NCBI GenBank assembly: GCA_031551135.1
Contig: JAVBOA010000045.1
Location: forward strand, 25,223-89,222
Reading direction: 5' to 3'
Source of the DNA: JAITVM01 sp031551135
GTDB lineage: Bacteria > Bacillota > Clostridia > Lachnospirales > JAITVM01
Length of the DNA: 64,000 bases
Shown here: positions 1 through 8,001 of the stretch, one piece after another
Numbering within the stretch: position 1 is the first letter of the stretch
Layout of the letters: the number at the start of each line of letters is the position of its first letter
Made by a program: the position numbers and the translations under genes
The notes under the pieces: model-generated
Seen by the model: the letters and a program-made list of their open reading frames with translations, nothing else
Told to the model about the DNA's origin: nothing
Database searches by the model: none

Positions 1-28
1 ACAAAAATTTTCCTTCCGTAGAGAAATA

Positions 29-56
29 AGGCGCGTTTAGAAGATTAAACACGCCT
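29..56 (-). terminator. possible terminator hairpin after the 62-601 gene
   Basis: An 11-bp inverted repeat (AGGCGCGTTTA at 29-39, TAAACACGCCT at 46-56, one G-T pair) lies just past the stop of the minus-strand gene. The run of T after it on the minus strand is short and broken, so it is a weak intrinsic terminator at best. Confidence 0.4.
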
Positions 57-61
57 GGCAT

Positions 62-601
62 TTATTGCAATAAAACAGTCAAGAAATTAATATTACACAT
101 TTTTAAATAAACAACTTGTTCTAAAATAATATCCCCGTAGCCGATTTCTTTAAAATAAGCTATATAAGAATCCAACGCCTTGTTTTCCTCATAAATCGCC
201 ATTTTCAGCGCTTTCTTATATCCAAAACCCCGCATGATTTTCTTTTGGTCGGGCAAATAAGAAATATTCAGTTTTTTGATATATAAATCAGATAAGAAGT
301 CTTTTATTGAAAGCGTGTTCCGGATTAGGATATTTAAAATTTCTTTGTCGGTTCGCGGAGATATTTCATAAATATAATCATAAAATTCCTTTGTGTTTCT
401 GGCGTTTTGAATCAGCAATTCCAATCTTTTTGCCGATTCGTCCGGCAATATAAGTACTTCTCTGTCCGTTTCCTCGCCGTCTATTTCTTTGCCGTTTTCT
501 CCAATATTATAGGCCTTTTGAATAAGAGATAAAGTATCTTTATCAAGCGCCGATTTGGCAGGCTCTGGCTTTTTTCTATTGTTTAACAGTTGTCTGAACA
601 T
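62..601 (-). CDS. hypothetical protein, 179 aa
   Basis: I do not recognise this protein. It starts with a basic stretch (MFRQLLNNRKKPEP), has an acidic segment around residues 35-50, and otherwise looks like a soluble, mostly helical protein with no signal peptide or membrane segment. It ends next to a hairpin and sits downstream of glnS on the same strand, about 120 bp away, so the two could be co-transcribed. Base composition matches the neighbours. The reading frame is open throughout and there is no competing long frame on the other strand. No function is proposed. Confidence 0.6.
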   Translation of the reverse strand: MFRQLLNNRKKPEPAKSALDKDTLSLIQKAYNIGENGKEIDGEETDREVLILPDESAKRLELLIQNARNTKEFYDYIYEISPRTDKEILNILIRNTLSIKDFLSDLYIKKLNISYLPDQKKIMRGFGYKKALKMAIYEENKALDSYIAYFKEIGYGDIILEQVVYLKMCNINFLTVLLQ

Positions 602-720
602 ATATACAACCCCAAACTATATTAATCTAAGAAACTAAATCAATATCAGAAATATACTGTACTATAATATGAAAGCAATAGGAAACAATGTTACTGTTTT
701 GGCAAAAAATAGAAATACAT

Positions 721-2376
721 TTAATTAAGTTTATATGAAGATTTTAGTTCTACAATACGGTTGAAAACTAAATTATCAGCAGTTGAATATTTTGAGTCAA
801 GGCAAAAATACCCGTTTCGGATAAATTGAAAACGGTCTTCGAGTTTAGGATTAACACCCGGCTCGATATAGCAATTTTCCAATGTTTTCAGAGTATCCGG
901 ATTTTTTCTGAATCCTAATTCTTCGTTTTTATCATCGAAAACAAGATAATCAAAAATTCGTACGTTTATTTTTTGCGCATGTTTAATGCTTACCCAATGT
1001 ATCGTCGATTTTACTTTTCTTTCGGAAAAGCCGGAGCCGGATTTTGTTTGCGGGTCATATGTGCAATGAACTTCGATTATATTTCCGTCCGAATCTTTTA
1101 TTACATCCGTACATTTTACAAAATATGCACCTTTAAGACGAACTTCGTTGCCGATAAAAAGGCGGGTGTATTTTTTTGGAGGGTCATCTGAAAAATCTTC
1201 ACGTTCGATATATAATTCGCCGGAAAATGGAACGGTTCTTGCGCCAAATTCTTCGTTATCGCTTTCAATCTCAAGCATTTCTTCGTCTTTATCATAATTT
1301 GTAATAACGAGCTTTATTGGGTCTAAAACGCACATTGCGGATTTTGATTTTGTTTTCAAATCCTCACGAATACAATATTCCAGCATTGCGATATCAACAC
1401 GGTTATTCGCTTTGGAAACCCCGATTAAATCACAGAATTTTCTGATCGATTCGGGAGTATAGCCTCGTCTTCGCAGACCGGATACAGAAACCATGCGCGG
1501 GTCGTCCCAGCCGTCTACTTCGCCTTTTTCCACTAATTGCTTTAAATAGCGTTTGCCCATAATTGTATTTGAGAGCGATAATTTCGCGAATTCAATTTGT
1601 CTTGGTTTTACTTCAAAATCCAATTGGTCTATGAACCAATTGTAAAGCGGGCGGTGGTCTTCAAATTCCAATGTGCAAATCGAATGGGTTATTTTTTCGA
1701 ACGCATCCTCCAGCGGATGTGCGTAATCGTACATCGGATAAATGCACCATTTGTCGCCCGTGCGGTGATGTTTAATTCTTGCGATTCTGTAAATAACGGG
1801 ATCACGCATATTAATATTAGGACTGTTCATATCGATTTTGGCCCGCAAAGTTTTGCTGCCGTCCTCAAATTCACCATTTTTCATGCGCTCAAATAAATCA
1901 AGATTTTCTTCAACAGAGCGGTTTCGGTAAGGGCTTTCTTTTCCCGGTTGGCTTAAAGTTCCGCGGTAATCCCTGATTTGCTCCGCCGTAAGCTCACAAA
2001 CAAAAGCTTTGCCCATTTTTATAAGTTTAATCGCGCAATCATACATTTTATCAAAATAATCGGATGCGAAAAACAAGCGGTCTTCAAATTCGAAACCAAG
2101 CCATTTAATATCTTCTATAATACTATCAACAAATTCCTCGTCTTCTTTGGCAGGATTTGTATCGTCAAAACGTAAATTCGTTTTTCCGCCGTATAGTTTT
2201 GCCAATCCGAAATTTAAACAAATACTTTTTGCGTGTCCGATATGCAAATATCCATTTGGTTCTGGTGGAAATCTGGTTATTAATCTGCTATAATCACCAT
2301 TGAGGTCATTTTGTATATATTGATGAATAAAATTTCCCGTAGCACTCAAATTATTTTCATTATAGTCGTCAGCCAT
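721..2376 (-). CDS. glnS: glutaminyl-tRNA synthetase
   Basis: A class I aminoacyl-tRNA synthetase that charges tRNA-Gln with glutamine in the cytoplasm. The class I signature lies at residues 38-48 (PEPNGYLHIGH), the Rossmann catalytic core continues with DDTNPAKE near residue 71, and the C-terminal half has the two beta-barrel anticodon-binding domains typical of GlnRS. The length of 551 aa equals the usual bacterial size. The KMSKS-loop equivalent reads IMGKR at residues 272-276, where most GlnRS have MSKR, so the serine is replaced by glycine. A good ribosome binding site (GAAGGAGTG) precedes the ATG. Presence of GlnRS means the cell need not make Gln-tRNA only through the GatCAB amidation route, although both can coexist. 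Confidence 0.96.
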   Translation of the reverse strand: MADDYNENNLSATGNFIHQYIQNDLNGDYSRLITRFPPEPNGYLHIGHAKSICLNFGLAKLYGGKTNLRFDDTNPAKEDEEFVDSIIEDIKWLGFEFEDRLFFASDYFDKMYDCAIKLIKMGKAFVCELTAEQIRDYRGTLSQPGKESPYRNRSVEENLDLFERMKNGEFEDGSKTLRAKIDMNSPNINMRDPVIYRIARIKHHRTGDKWCIYPMYDYAHPLEDAFEKITHSICTLEFEDHRPLYNWFIDQLDFEVKPRQIEFAKLSLSNTIMGKRYLKQLVEKGEVDGWDDPRMVSVSGLRRRGYTPESIRKFCDLIGVSKANNRVDIAMLEYCIREDLKTKSKSAMCVLDPIKLVITNYDKDEEMLEIESDNEEFGARTVPFSGELYIEREDFSDDPPKKYTRLFIGNEVRLKGAYFVKCTDVIKDSDGNIIEVHCTYDPQTKSGSGFSERKVKSTIHWVSIKHAQKINVRIFDYLVFDDKNEELGFRKNPDTLKTLENCYIEPGVNPKLEDRFQFIRNGYFCLDSKYSTADNLVFNRIVELKSSYKLN

Positions 2377-2513
2377 AAAATCACTCCTTCGGCATTTTAT
2401 TAAAAGTTAATCTTTTTGATTATCGTTATTATAGATTATAAGTCATTTAACGTCAAATAATCTTTAAAACGTTTATGCTGGAAGCGAAAACAAAAATTGT
2501 TTGGAGAAAAAAT

Positions 2514-2972
2514 ATGTTAATAATAAAAATTATGGAGTCAGAAATAAAACAATTTATGTCCTATTTAATAAAAGAAGATAAATTTGACTCTTTCGAAACT
2601 CGCGGTATAGAAATAACCATGTTTACGAAAATAAATATTTCTTGTGCTGTAGAAAAAGATTTTTACGAAAATAAAGAAGATTTACCCGATTTTTGTTCGT
2701 GGAGTCTTTTGAAACCATATGTTTTTAATATTATAAAAGGGAATACTCGTCCGAAAAATATGAAAATAGTATTTTCTTTTAAGGATACGAAGGAAATTCA
2801 TGATAACGCAAAGGCGTTGTTTTTGAATATTCTATTTGATAATAATATGATTTTGTGTACGACAGCTACATCTCAAATTAATTTCTCCTTGGATAAGAAT
2901 GTAGACTTTTCGTGGGAAGATTACATAAAAGGCTTTTTCAAAAATCTGGGAATCGCTTTTAGTATAGAATAA
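2514..2972 (+). CDS. DUF5721-like hypothetical protein, 152 aa
   Basis: A small soluble protein resembling a clostridial family of unknown function (DUF5721), whose members begin with a short beta strand followed by an F-M-xx-L-F/I helix and a segment ending in TFxTFxI. Here the matching parts are EIKQFMSYLIKEDKFDSFETRGIEITMFTKINI near the start and FSWEDYIKGFFKNL near the end. I prefer the ATG at 2514 because GGAG lies eight bases before it; an in-frame ATG at 2475 has no such site. The gene ends six bases before the CIRCE operator of htpG. The family name is from memory of sequence style and has not been tested by a search. Confidence 0.6.
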   Translation: MLIIKIMESEIKQFMSYLIKEDKFDSFETRGIEITMFTKINISCAVEKDFYENKEDLPDFCSWSLLKPYVFNIIKGNTRPKNMKIVFSFKDTKEIHDNAKALFLNILFDNNMILCTTATSQINFSLDKNVDFSWEDYIKGFFKNLGIAFSIE

Positions 2973-2977
2973 TATTG

Positions 2978-3004
2978 TTAGCACTCTTTTAAATAGAGTG
3001 CTAA
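2978..3004. promoter_or_regulatory. CIRCE operator (HrcA binding site)
   Basis: A perfect inverted repeat TTAGCACTC, nine bases, GAGTGCTAA, identical to the consensus CIRCE element bound by the heat-shock repressor HrcA. It lies immediately before the -35 box of the htpG promoter. Confidence 0.95.
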
Positions 3005-3011
3005 AAAATTG

Positions 3012-3040
3012 TTGACAATTATTTTTTTTATTATTAAAAT
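3012..3040 (+). promoter_or_regulatory. sigma-A promoter of htpG
   Basis: TTGACA at 3012-3017 and TAAAAT at 3035-3040 with a 17-base spacer. The -35 box begins seven bases after the CIRCE element, so bound HrcA should block polymerase. A GGGAGGA ribosome site follows before the ATG at 3084. Confidence 0.85.
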
Positions 3041-3083
3041 ATAGATTGATAATTTAAAAATTTAAGAACGGGAGGAATTTTTA

Positions 3084-4973
3084 ATGAAAGGTAATCTTTC
3101 GATTAACAGCGAAAATATTTTGCCTGTTATAAAAAAATGGCTGTATTCGGATACGGATATATTTGTTCGTGAACTTGTTTCAAATGCGTGTGACGCTATT
3201 ACAAAATTAAAAAAACTTGTTGATTTAGGGCAGGTAGAGCATATTTCGCCGGAAGAAAATTATAAAATTAATATTGAGCTTAACAAAGACGAAAAAACAA
3301 TAAAAATTACTGATAACGGAATCGGTATGACCGAAAACGAAATTCAGGAATATATAAATCAAATCGCTTTTTCGGGCGCAACGGCTTTTATGGAGAAATA
3401 CGGCGATAAACTCGATAAAGACAACGAAATTATCGGGCATTTCGGTTTGGGATTTTATTCGGCATTCATGGTTTCCGATAAAGTTGAAATAGATACGCTT
3501 TCTTTTGTTGAGGGCGAAAAAGCTGTAAAATGGGTAAGCGAAGGCGGAACTACTTTTGAAATTACCGAGGGCGAAAAAGATACCCGCGGAACTTCTATAA
3601 CGCTTTATATTAATGAATCAAGCGGCGAATATTTGGAAGAATATAAATTGCGCCAGACGATCGAAAAATATTGCGGATTTATGCCTGTAGAAATATATTT
3701 TGAAACTCTGCCTAAAAAAGAAACAGATAAAAAAGATGAAAACGAAGAAATCGATGAGATTGAAGAAGAAATTAAATGCCTAAACGACCCGCATCCGCTT
3801 TGGCTGAAACCTGCAAACGAATGCACGGACGAAGAATATAAAGATTTTTATCATAAAGTTTTTATGGATTTTAATGAGCCGCTTTTCTGGATGCATTTAA
3901 ATATGGATTATCCGTTTAGACTCAAAGGAATTTTGTATTTTCCGAAACTCAAGCATGAGCTTGAAAGTATTGAAGGACAGGTAAAATTATATAATAACCA
4001 AGTTTTTATCGCGGATAATATAAAAGAAGTCATTCCGGAATTTTTGCTTTTGCTGAAAGGCGTTATGGATTGTCCGGATTTGCCGCTGAATGTTTCCCGA
4101 AGCTTTTTGCAGAATGACAGCAATGTCGCAAAAATGTCTTCTTATATTATCAAAAAAGTTGGAGACAAGCTTAATTCGATTTTCAAAAATGACAGAGAAA
4201 CATACAATAAATATTGGGACGATATCAGTCCGTTTATAAAATACGGCTGTATTCGAGAAAAATCGTTTTATGATAAAGTAAAAGATTCTCTTATTTTCAA
4301 AACCACTAATAACGAATATTTATCAACAAGCGAGTTTATTGAAAAAAATAAAGATAAAACGGATAATAAAATTTATTACGCTACAAATGAGCAGCAGCAG
4401 GCAAGCTATATTAAAATGTTTAAAGATAACGCTATGGAAGCGGTTGTATTGACCTCAAACCTCGATAATCCTTTTATATCTTATCTTGAAAATTATGATA
4501 ACAATGTTCAGTTTTTGAGAATAGATTCGGATGTTTCAGATACATTAAAAAATTCAACCGATGAAAAAATTTCGGATGATGATAAAAAATATCTCGATGA
4601 GATTTTCAAATCTGCGCTTAATAATGAAAAATTGAATCTTCAAGTAGAGAGCTTGAAATCAGAAAACGTGCCGGCGATAATTACTTTGGCGGAACAATCA
4701 AGGCGTATGCAGGAAATGACGAAGATGTTCGGCAATATGGGCATGGGCGCTGATATGTTTAAAGACGACCAAAAATTGATTTTAAATCAAAACAATAATT
4801 TGATTAAAACGCTTATCGGATTAAAAGATAATGCAGATAAAAATGATTTGGTTAAAATTATTTGCGAACAAATTTACGATTTAGCGATGATTTCGCATAA
4901 ACCGCTTGATGTGGACTCGATGAATAATTTCATTGAAAGATCCAATTTGATTCTCCAAAAATTGAGCGAATAA
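3084..4973 (+). CDS. htpG: Hsp90-family chaperone HtpG
   Basis: ATP-dependent cytosolic chaperone. The GHKL ATPase domain shows the catalytic Glu30 and Asn34 in RELVSNACDAI, the DNGIGM loop at 77-82, and the glycine lid GHFGLGFYSAF at 118-128. A very acidic linker around residues 210-235 separates the N-domain from the middle domain, which carries the arginine finger region (LNVSRSFLQ). The C-terminal dimerisation domain is short, as in bacterial HtpG. The length of 629 aa is normal. Directly before it are a perfect CIRCE element and a consensus promoter, so it is very probably repressed by HrcA and heat-induced. In Bacillus subtilis htpG is not in the HrcA regulon, so the control here differs from that model. 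A bidirectional terminator follows. Confidence 0.97.
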   Translation: MKGNLSINSENILPVIKKWLYSDTDIFVRELVSNACDAITKLKKLVDLGQVEHISPEENYKINIELNKDEKTIKITDNGIGMTENEIQEYINQIAFSGATAFMEKYGDKLDKDNEIIGHFGLGFYSAFMVSDKVEIDTLSFVEGEKAVKWVSEGGTTFEITEGEKDTRGTSITLYINESSGEYLEEYKLRQTIEKYCGFMPVEIYFETLPKKETDKKDENEEIDEIEEEIKCLNDPHPLWLKPANECTDEEYKDFYHKVFMDFNEPLFWMHLNMDYPFRLKGILYFPKLKHELESIEGQVKLYNNQVFIADNIKEVIPEFLLLLKGVMDCPDLPLNVSRSFLQNDSNVAKMSSYIIKKVGDKLNSIFKNDRETYNKYWDDISPFIKYGCIREKSFYDKVKDSLIFKTTNNEYLSTSEFIEKNKDKTDNKIYYATNEQQQASYIKMFKDNAMEAVVLTSNLDNPFISYLENYDNNVQFLRIDSDVSDTLKNSTDEKISDDDKKYLDEIFKSALNNEKLNLQVESLKSENVPAIITLAEQSRRMQEMTKMFGNMGMGADMFKDDQKLILNQNNNLIKTLIGLKDNADKNDLVKIICEQIYDLAMISHKPLDVDSMNNFIERSNLILQKLSE

Positions 4974-4997
4974 TATTTAATAAAATGAATGTATAAT

Positions 4998-5024
4998 AAA
5001 AACGGCGCATTTGCGCCGTTTTTT
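4998..5024. terminator. bidirectional rho-independent terminator
   Basis: A GC-rich stem (AAACGGCGCA / TGCGCCGTTT) flanked by A-run and T-run, between the convergent htpG and the 5033-6193 gene. It can terminate both. Confidence 0.9.
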
Positions 5025-5032
5025 AAAAGATT

Positions 5033-6193
5033 TTATTTATATAAAGAATATTTTTCTTTTTTAATTTTTAAAACGATATATAATCCGCCGATTAATACAA
5101 CAAATAACGGTAAGATTTTTACTAAATCGTATGTTCCGGGATTTACTTTCTCTCCGCTTCCGGAATCGAAATAATTAATATCAATAGGTTCTTCGATATC
5201 ATAAGAATATCCCAAAGCGATTCCGTCTTCATCATAAATTAAGTAATAATCATTTAAATCATCATATTCAGCGAATAAATATTTATCAAGCGTGTCCACA
5301 TAAATTTGACCGGTTAAGTCTTTTTCAAAATCGTCTTTAACCTCGAGAACTTCCTCGGTTTCCTTAGGTTGAGCTTCGGTAGGTTGAGTTTCTGCGGGTT
5401 GAGTTTCGGTATCTGCTTCAGTGAACGGATTCGAATAAACTATTTCATCTTCGGCTTTAGCAGTCGTTTGATTTGTCTCAGGTGCTTTGCTTGTTTCGGT
5501 TGTTTCAGTAGTTTTGCTTGCCTCGGTTGTTTGTGTGGAATCGTCTGTTTTTTGCTCTTTTTCGCTTGGAGGCACGGTTTCGGGTGCAGCCAAAGAACTT
5601 TTATCAGCTGTGCTTTGAGTATCTCTTGGTGGTGGAGCTAAGGTATCGCCGGATGCCGGAGCATCATTCTTGTTGATTAATTTAATCGAAATCAATTTTA
5701 ATTCTGTTGTATTCTCGTCTAACATAAAATCTATATATCCGTCATTTCCTGTATCGGATTTACTTGCTCCGCCGACAGTTTTTGTCACAATATTTTTCAT
5801 TTCATAATTACTGTCCAAACCATTTTCGAAATCAAAAATATAGTTGAAATCGTTTTCACCTTTCGGTAAATCATAAAAATTTATACTTGCAGAACTGTTT
5901 GAAACTTTTACAGGTATTGTAAAAGTTTTGTTAGTCTCAGATAATGTTGCATTTGCTGAATTTCCGCCGACTTCATATCTAAAAGTATAATTTTTGTTAA
6001 TCGAATTAATCAATTCCAGGTCTAAATTTATTTCTTTTCCATCATAGCTGCTGTCAGAGTTGCCTTCTTTATCAATAACATTAATTATTATTTTCGGACT
6101 CATTGTTGATGCCGCAAAAACATTAACAAAACCGGAAAAACTTAATACCGTACATAATAAAACAGAAACAAAGGTTTTATTGAATCTTTTCAT
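5033..6193 (-). CDS. secreted, C-terminally membrane-anchored surface protein
   Basis: A 386-aa exported protein of unknown function. Residues 1-28 are a signal peptide ending in NVFAAS. Next comes a beta-rich domain of about 150 residues, then a low-complexity linker of about 110 residues rich in T, E, P and A (ETTETSKAPETNQTT, TQPAETQPTEAQ), a small module with FAEYDDLNDYYLIYDEDGIALGYS near residue 310, and a single membrane helix (LVKILPLFVVLIGGLYIVL) with a basic tail KIKKEKYSLYK. There is no LPXTG. This predicts a protein outside the membrane, held by its C-terminus through a wall-spanning linker. The Y-D-x-x-YYxIYD-LGYS module, the linker style and the C-terminal anchor recur in the gene at 6920-7561, so the two are relatives. 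A good ribosome site (AAAGGAG) precedes the start. Confidence 0.75.
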   Translation of the reverse strand: MKRFNKTFVSVLLCTVLSFSGFVNVFAASTMSPKIIINVIDKEGNSDSSYDGKEINLDLELINSINKNYTFRYEVGGNSANATLSETNKTFTIPVKVSNSSASINFYDLPKGENDFNYIFDFENGLDSNYEMKNIVTKTVGGASKSDTGNDGYIDFMLDENTTELKLISIKLINKNDAPASGDTLAPPPRDTQSTADKSSLAAPETVPPSEKEQKTDDSTQTTEASKTTETTETSKAPETNQTTAKAEDEIVYSNPFTEADTETQPAETQPTEAQPKETEEVLEVKDDFEKDLTGQIYVDTLDKYLFAEYDDLNDYYLIYDEDGIALGYSYDIEEPIDINYFDSGSGEKVNPGTYDLVKILPLFVVLIGGLYIVLKIKKEKYSLYK

Positions 6194-6778
6194 CTCTCTA
6201 CTCCTTTAAATTTTTTGCTTTTGAATACATCAAAATAATCTGCACTTTTTCAAGTTTCCGAATAAATTCTGTAACCAAAATATTTTCAAAAGTCCGAACA
6301 AACTTAATCTAATCGAACTCACGTTATACTACTCTTTCCCCCTACCTATACAAAATTTCTTGCGCGTAGCGATTAAAAATTAAACCGCTGTAAATTTTCA
6401 AGATTCAGCCTTTCGCACAAAACAGTAAATTTGCCTGATTAAAATAAAATTCTAAACTTGCCATTAGAATAATTATTTTTGTTTATACAGGCGTTATTGT
6501 AATACAAGCACAATAATTATTAAAACATTAAGAATTCAGTATTTTGACTTATGTCAAAAATCCAATTTGTTATATGGAAAGTTCGTATAATTTGTTTTGC
6601 AGATTATAATTACCTCACCATACATTAATAATAAAATTCTATCCTACAAAAATATCAATTTAATAATAATTTAAATACAAAGATGTATTTTTTGAAATGT
6701 TTTTTTAATTATCTGAAAAATAACAAAAAATAAAGCGCCTAATTTCTCTGCAAATAAAAAAAGCTTCAGGAGTAAGTA
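6194..6778. other. 585-bp gap without a recognisable gene
   Basis: Very A+T-rich DNA between two same-strand surface-protein genes. I see no convincing reading frame, RNA gene or strong promoter. It presumably holds the promoter of the 5033-6193 gene, but no clear consensus pair stands out. Confidence 0.5.
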
Positions 6779-6893
6779 ATACTATTTTCATTTTGATTAA
6801 GTAGAAAAAAATTTTTCACAGTGGAGCATTTCGCGCAATGCTTCTAGCGCGAAATGAAATATTTTTTTCTATCCTTAATAATGAAAATAGTAT
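6779..6893. repeat. palindromic repeat family 1, full-length copy
   Basis: About 115 bp with ends ATACTATTTTCAT and ATGAAAATAGTAT and an inner inverted repeat ATTTCGCGC / GCGCGAAAT, so the whole element can fold into one long hairpin. It lies 26 bp past the stop of the minus-strand gene 6920-7561. Seven other copies occur in this window. It carries no reading frame and resembles a MITE. Confidence 0.85.
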
Positions 6894-6919
6894 AAATTAA
6901 ACCTAAAGCTATTCTGCTA

Positions 6920-7561
6920 TTAATATTGTCTTCTTTTTAAAGATTTAGAATTTATAGCAAAGAAAACTACTACGCCCAATGTAATAAATGCAGGTAGAAT
7001 ATAGCCTGAATCCGCTGTTGTCGGGTTGCCTTTTGCATCTTGGTCGCTGTCCGACTCTACTGTATTTTCTTCAGCTGAAAAAGGATCAGCATTTCCGCCT
7101 CCGGCGCTTTCATTGCTTACATCAAATGATGTTATACTTACAGGAGGTGTAAGAGATTTTGAATATCCTAATTTGTTGTTATCAGAGTCATAAATTACAT
7201 AATACTCGGCTGCTGTATCATATTCTGCAAATCTTTCTACACCATCGATAACGATTGAGAATCTGCTGCTTTCGTCTGAAGGCGAATCAACATCTGTGTT
7301 AGTTCCTGCAAAAGGGTCAAAAGTATCTGTTTGGGTTGTGTCGGCAGGAATTGTCTCGCTAGGGGGAGGATTGCCGGTGTCGGCAGCAGAGCTTTCTGCG
7401 CTTGAATCAGATGCAACGTCGTCAAAAGGATTGAAAAAATCAGAATTTAAAAATATAGTATTTTGAAATACATTTGTCTTTAGAATAGAGGCCTGTACGG
7501 AAACTTGAGTCGAAAAAATTACGGATAATGAAACTAAAACTACAGAAAATTTTTTAATCAT
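6920..7561 (-). CDS. secreted, C-terminally membrane-anchored surface protein (paralogue of 5033-6193)
   Basis: A 213-aa exported protein. The signal peptide is MIKKFSVVLVSLSVIFSTQVSVQA. It is followed by a short linker rich in S, D, T and P, the module FAEYDTAAEYYVIYDSDNNKLGYS near residue 125, a second linker, and a C-terminal membrane helix (YILPAFITLGVVVFFAI) ending in KSLKRRQY. I chose the ATG at 7561, which has GGAG seven bases upstream, over an in-frame ATG twelve codons earlier. The protein lacks the beta-rich N-terminal domain of its neighbour but shares the module and anchor, so it looks like a shortened paralogue. Function unknown. Confidence 0.75.
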   Translation of the reverse strand: MIKKFSVVLVSLSVIFSTQVSVQASILKTNVFQNTIFLNSDFFNPFDDVASDSSAESSAADTGNPPPSETIPADTTQTDTFDPFAGTNTDVDSPSDESSRFSIVIDGVERFAEYDTAAEYYVIYDSDNNKLGYSKSLTPPVSITSFDVSNESAGGGNADPFSAEENTVESDSDQDAKGNPTTADSGYILPAFITLGVVVFFAINSKSLKRRQY

Positions 7562-8001
7562 TATAAAAACTCCTTTTTTTTGTGTATTTTCTTCCATAAA
7601 ATTATTAATTTCTATTTAATGAATTTCGGCTTTTAATTCAAAAATCTTAAGGAAATTTCAAAATTATCTTGAGTTTTTTTGCGAATATAAAATCAGATAT
7701 TTTTTGTTCGTCAGGAAAATATAAATTACAGCAATAATTTATCATTGCAATAGAAATATAGTAAAATATTGCTGAATTAAATATTATATGATAATTTATT
7801 GTCAAATATCTACAGTCAATCGGTAATTCATTTGACTAAAAAATATAATACAATATAGACAACATCATATCAGACTTTACAGTTTTTTTGTGGGATAATA
7901 ACAATTGTTAGGAACTGCTTTGTATAAAAAACATGGATTATTTATCAATTTGTCTTTATTTATTCTGCGAACGCTGTTGTTTTTTCTGAGAGGAGGCTTA
8001 A
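7562..8001. other. 440-bp divergent intergenic region
   Basis: Lies between the divergent genes at 6920-7561 and 8002-9234, so it must hold both promoters. A possible plus-strand promoter is TTGACT at 7832-7837 with TATAGA at 7854-7859 (16-base spacer), which would leave a leader of about 140 bases. I see no RNA gene or repeat here. Confidence 0.35.
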
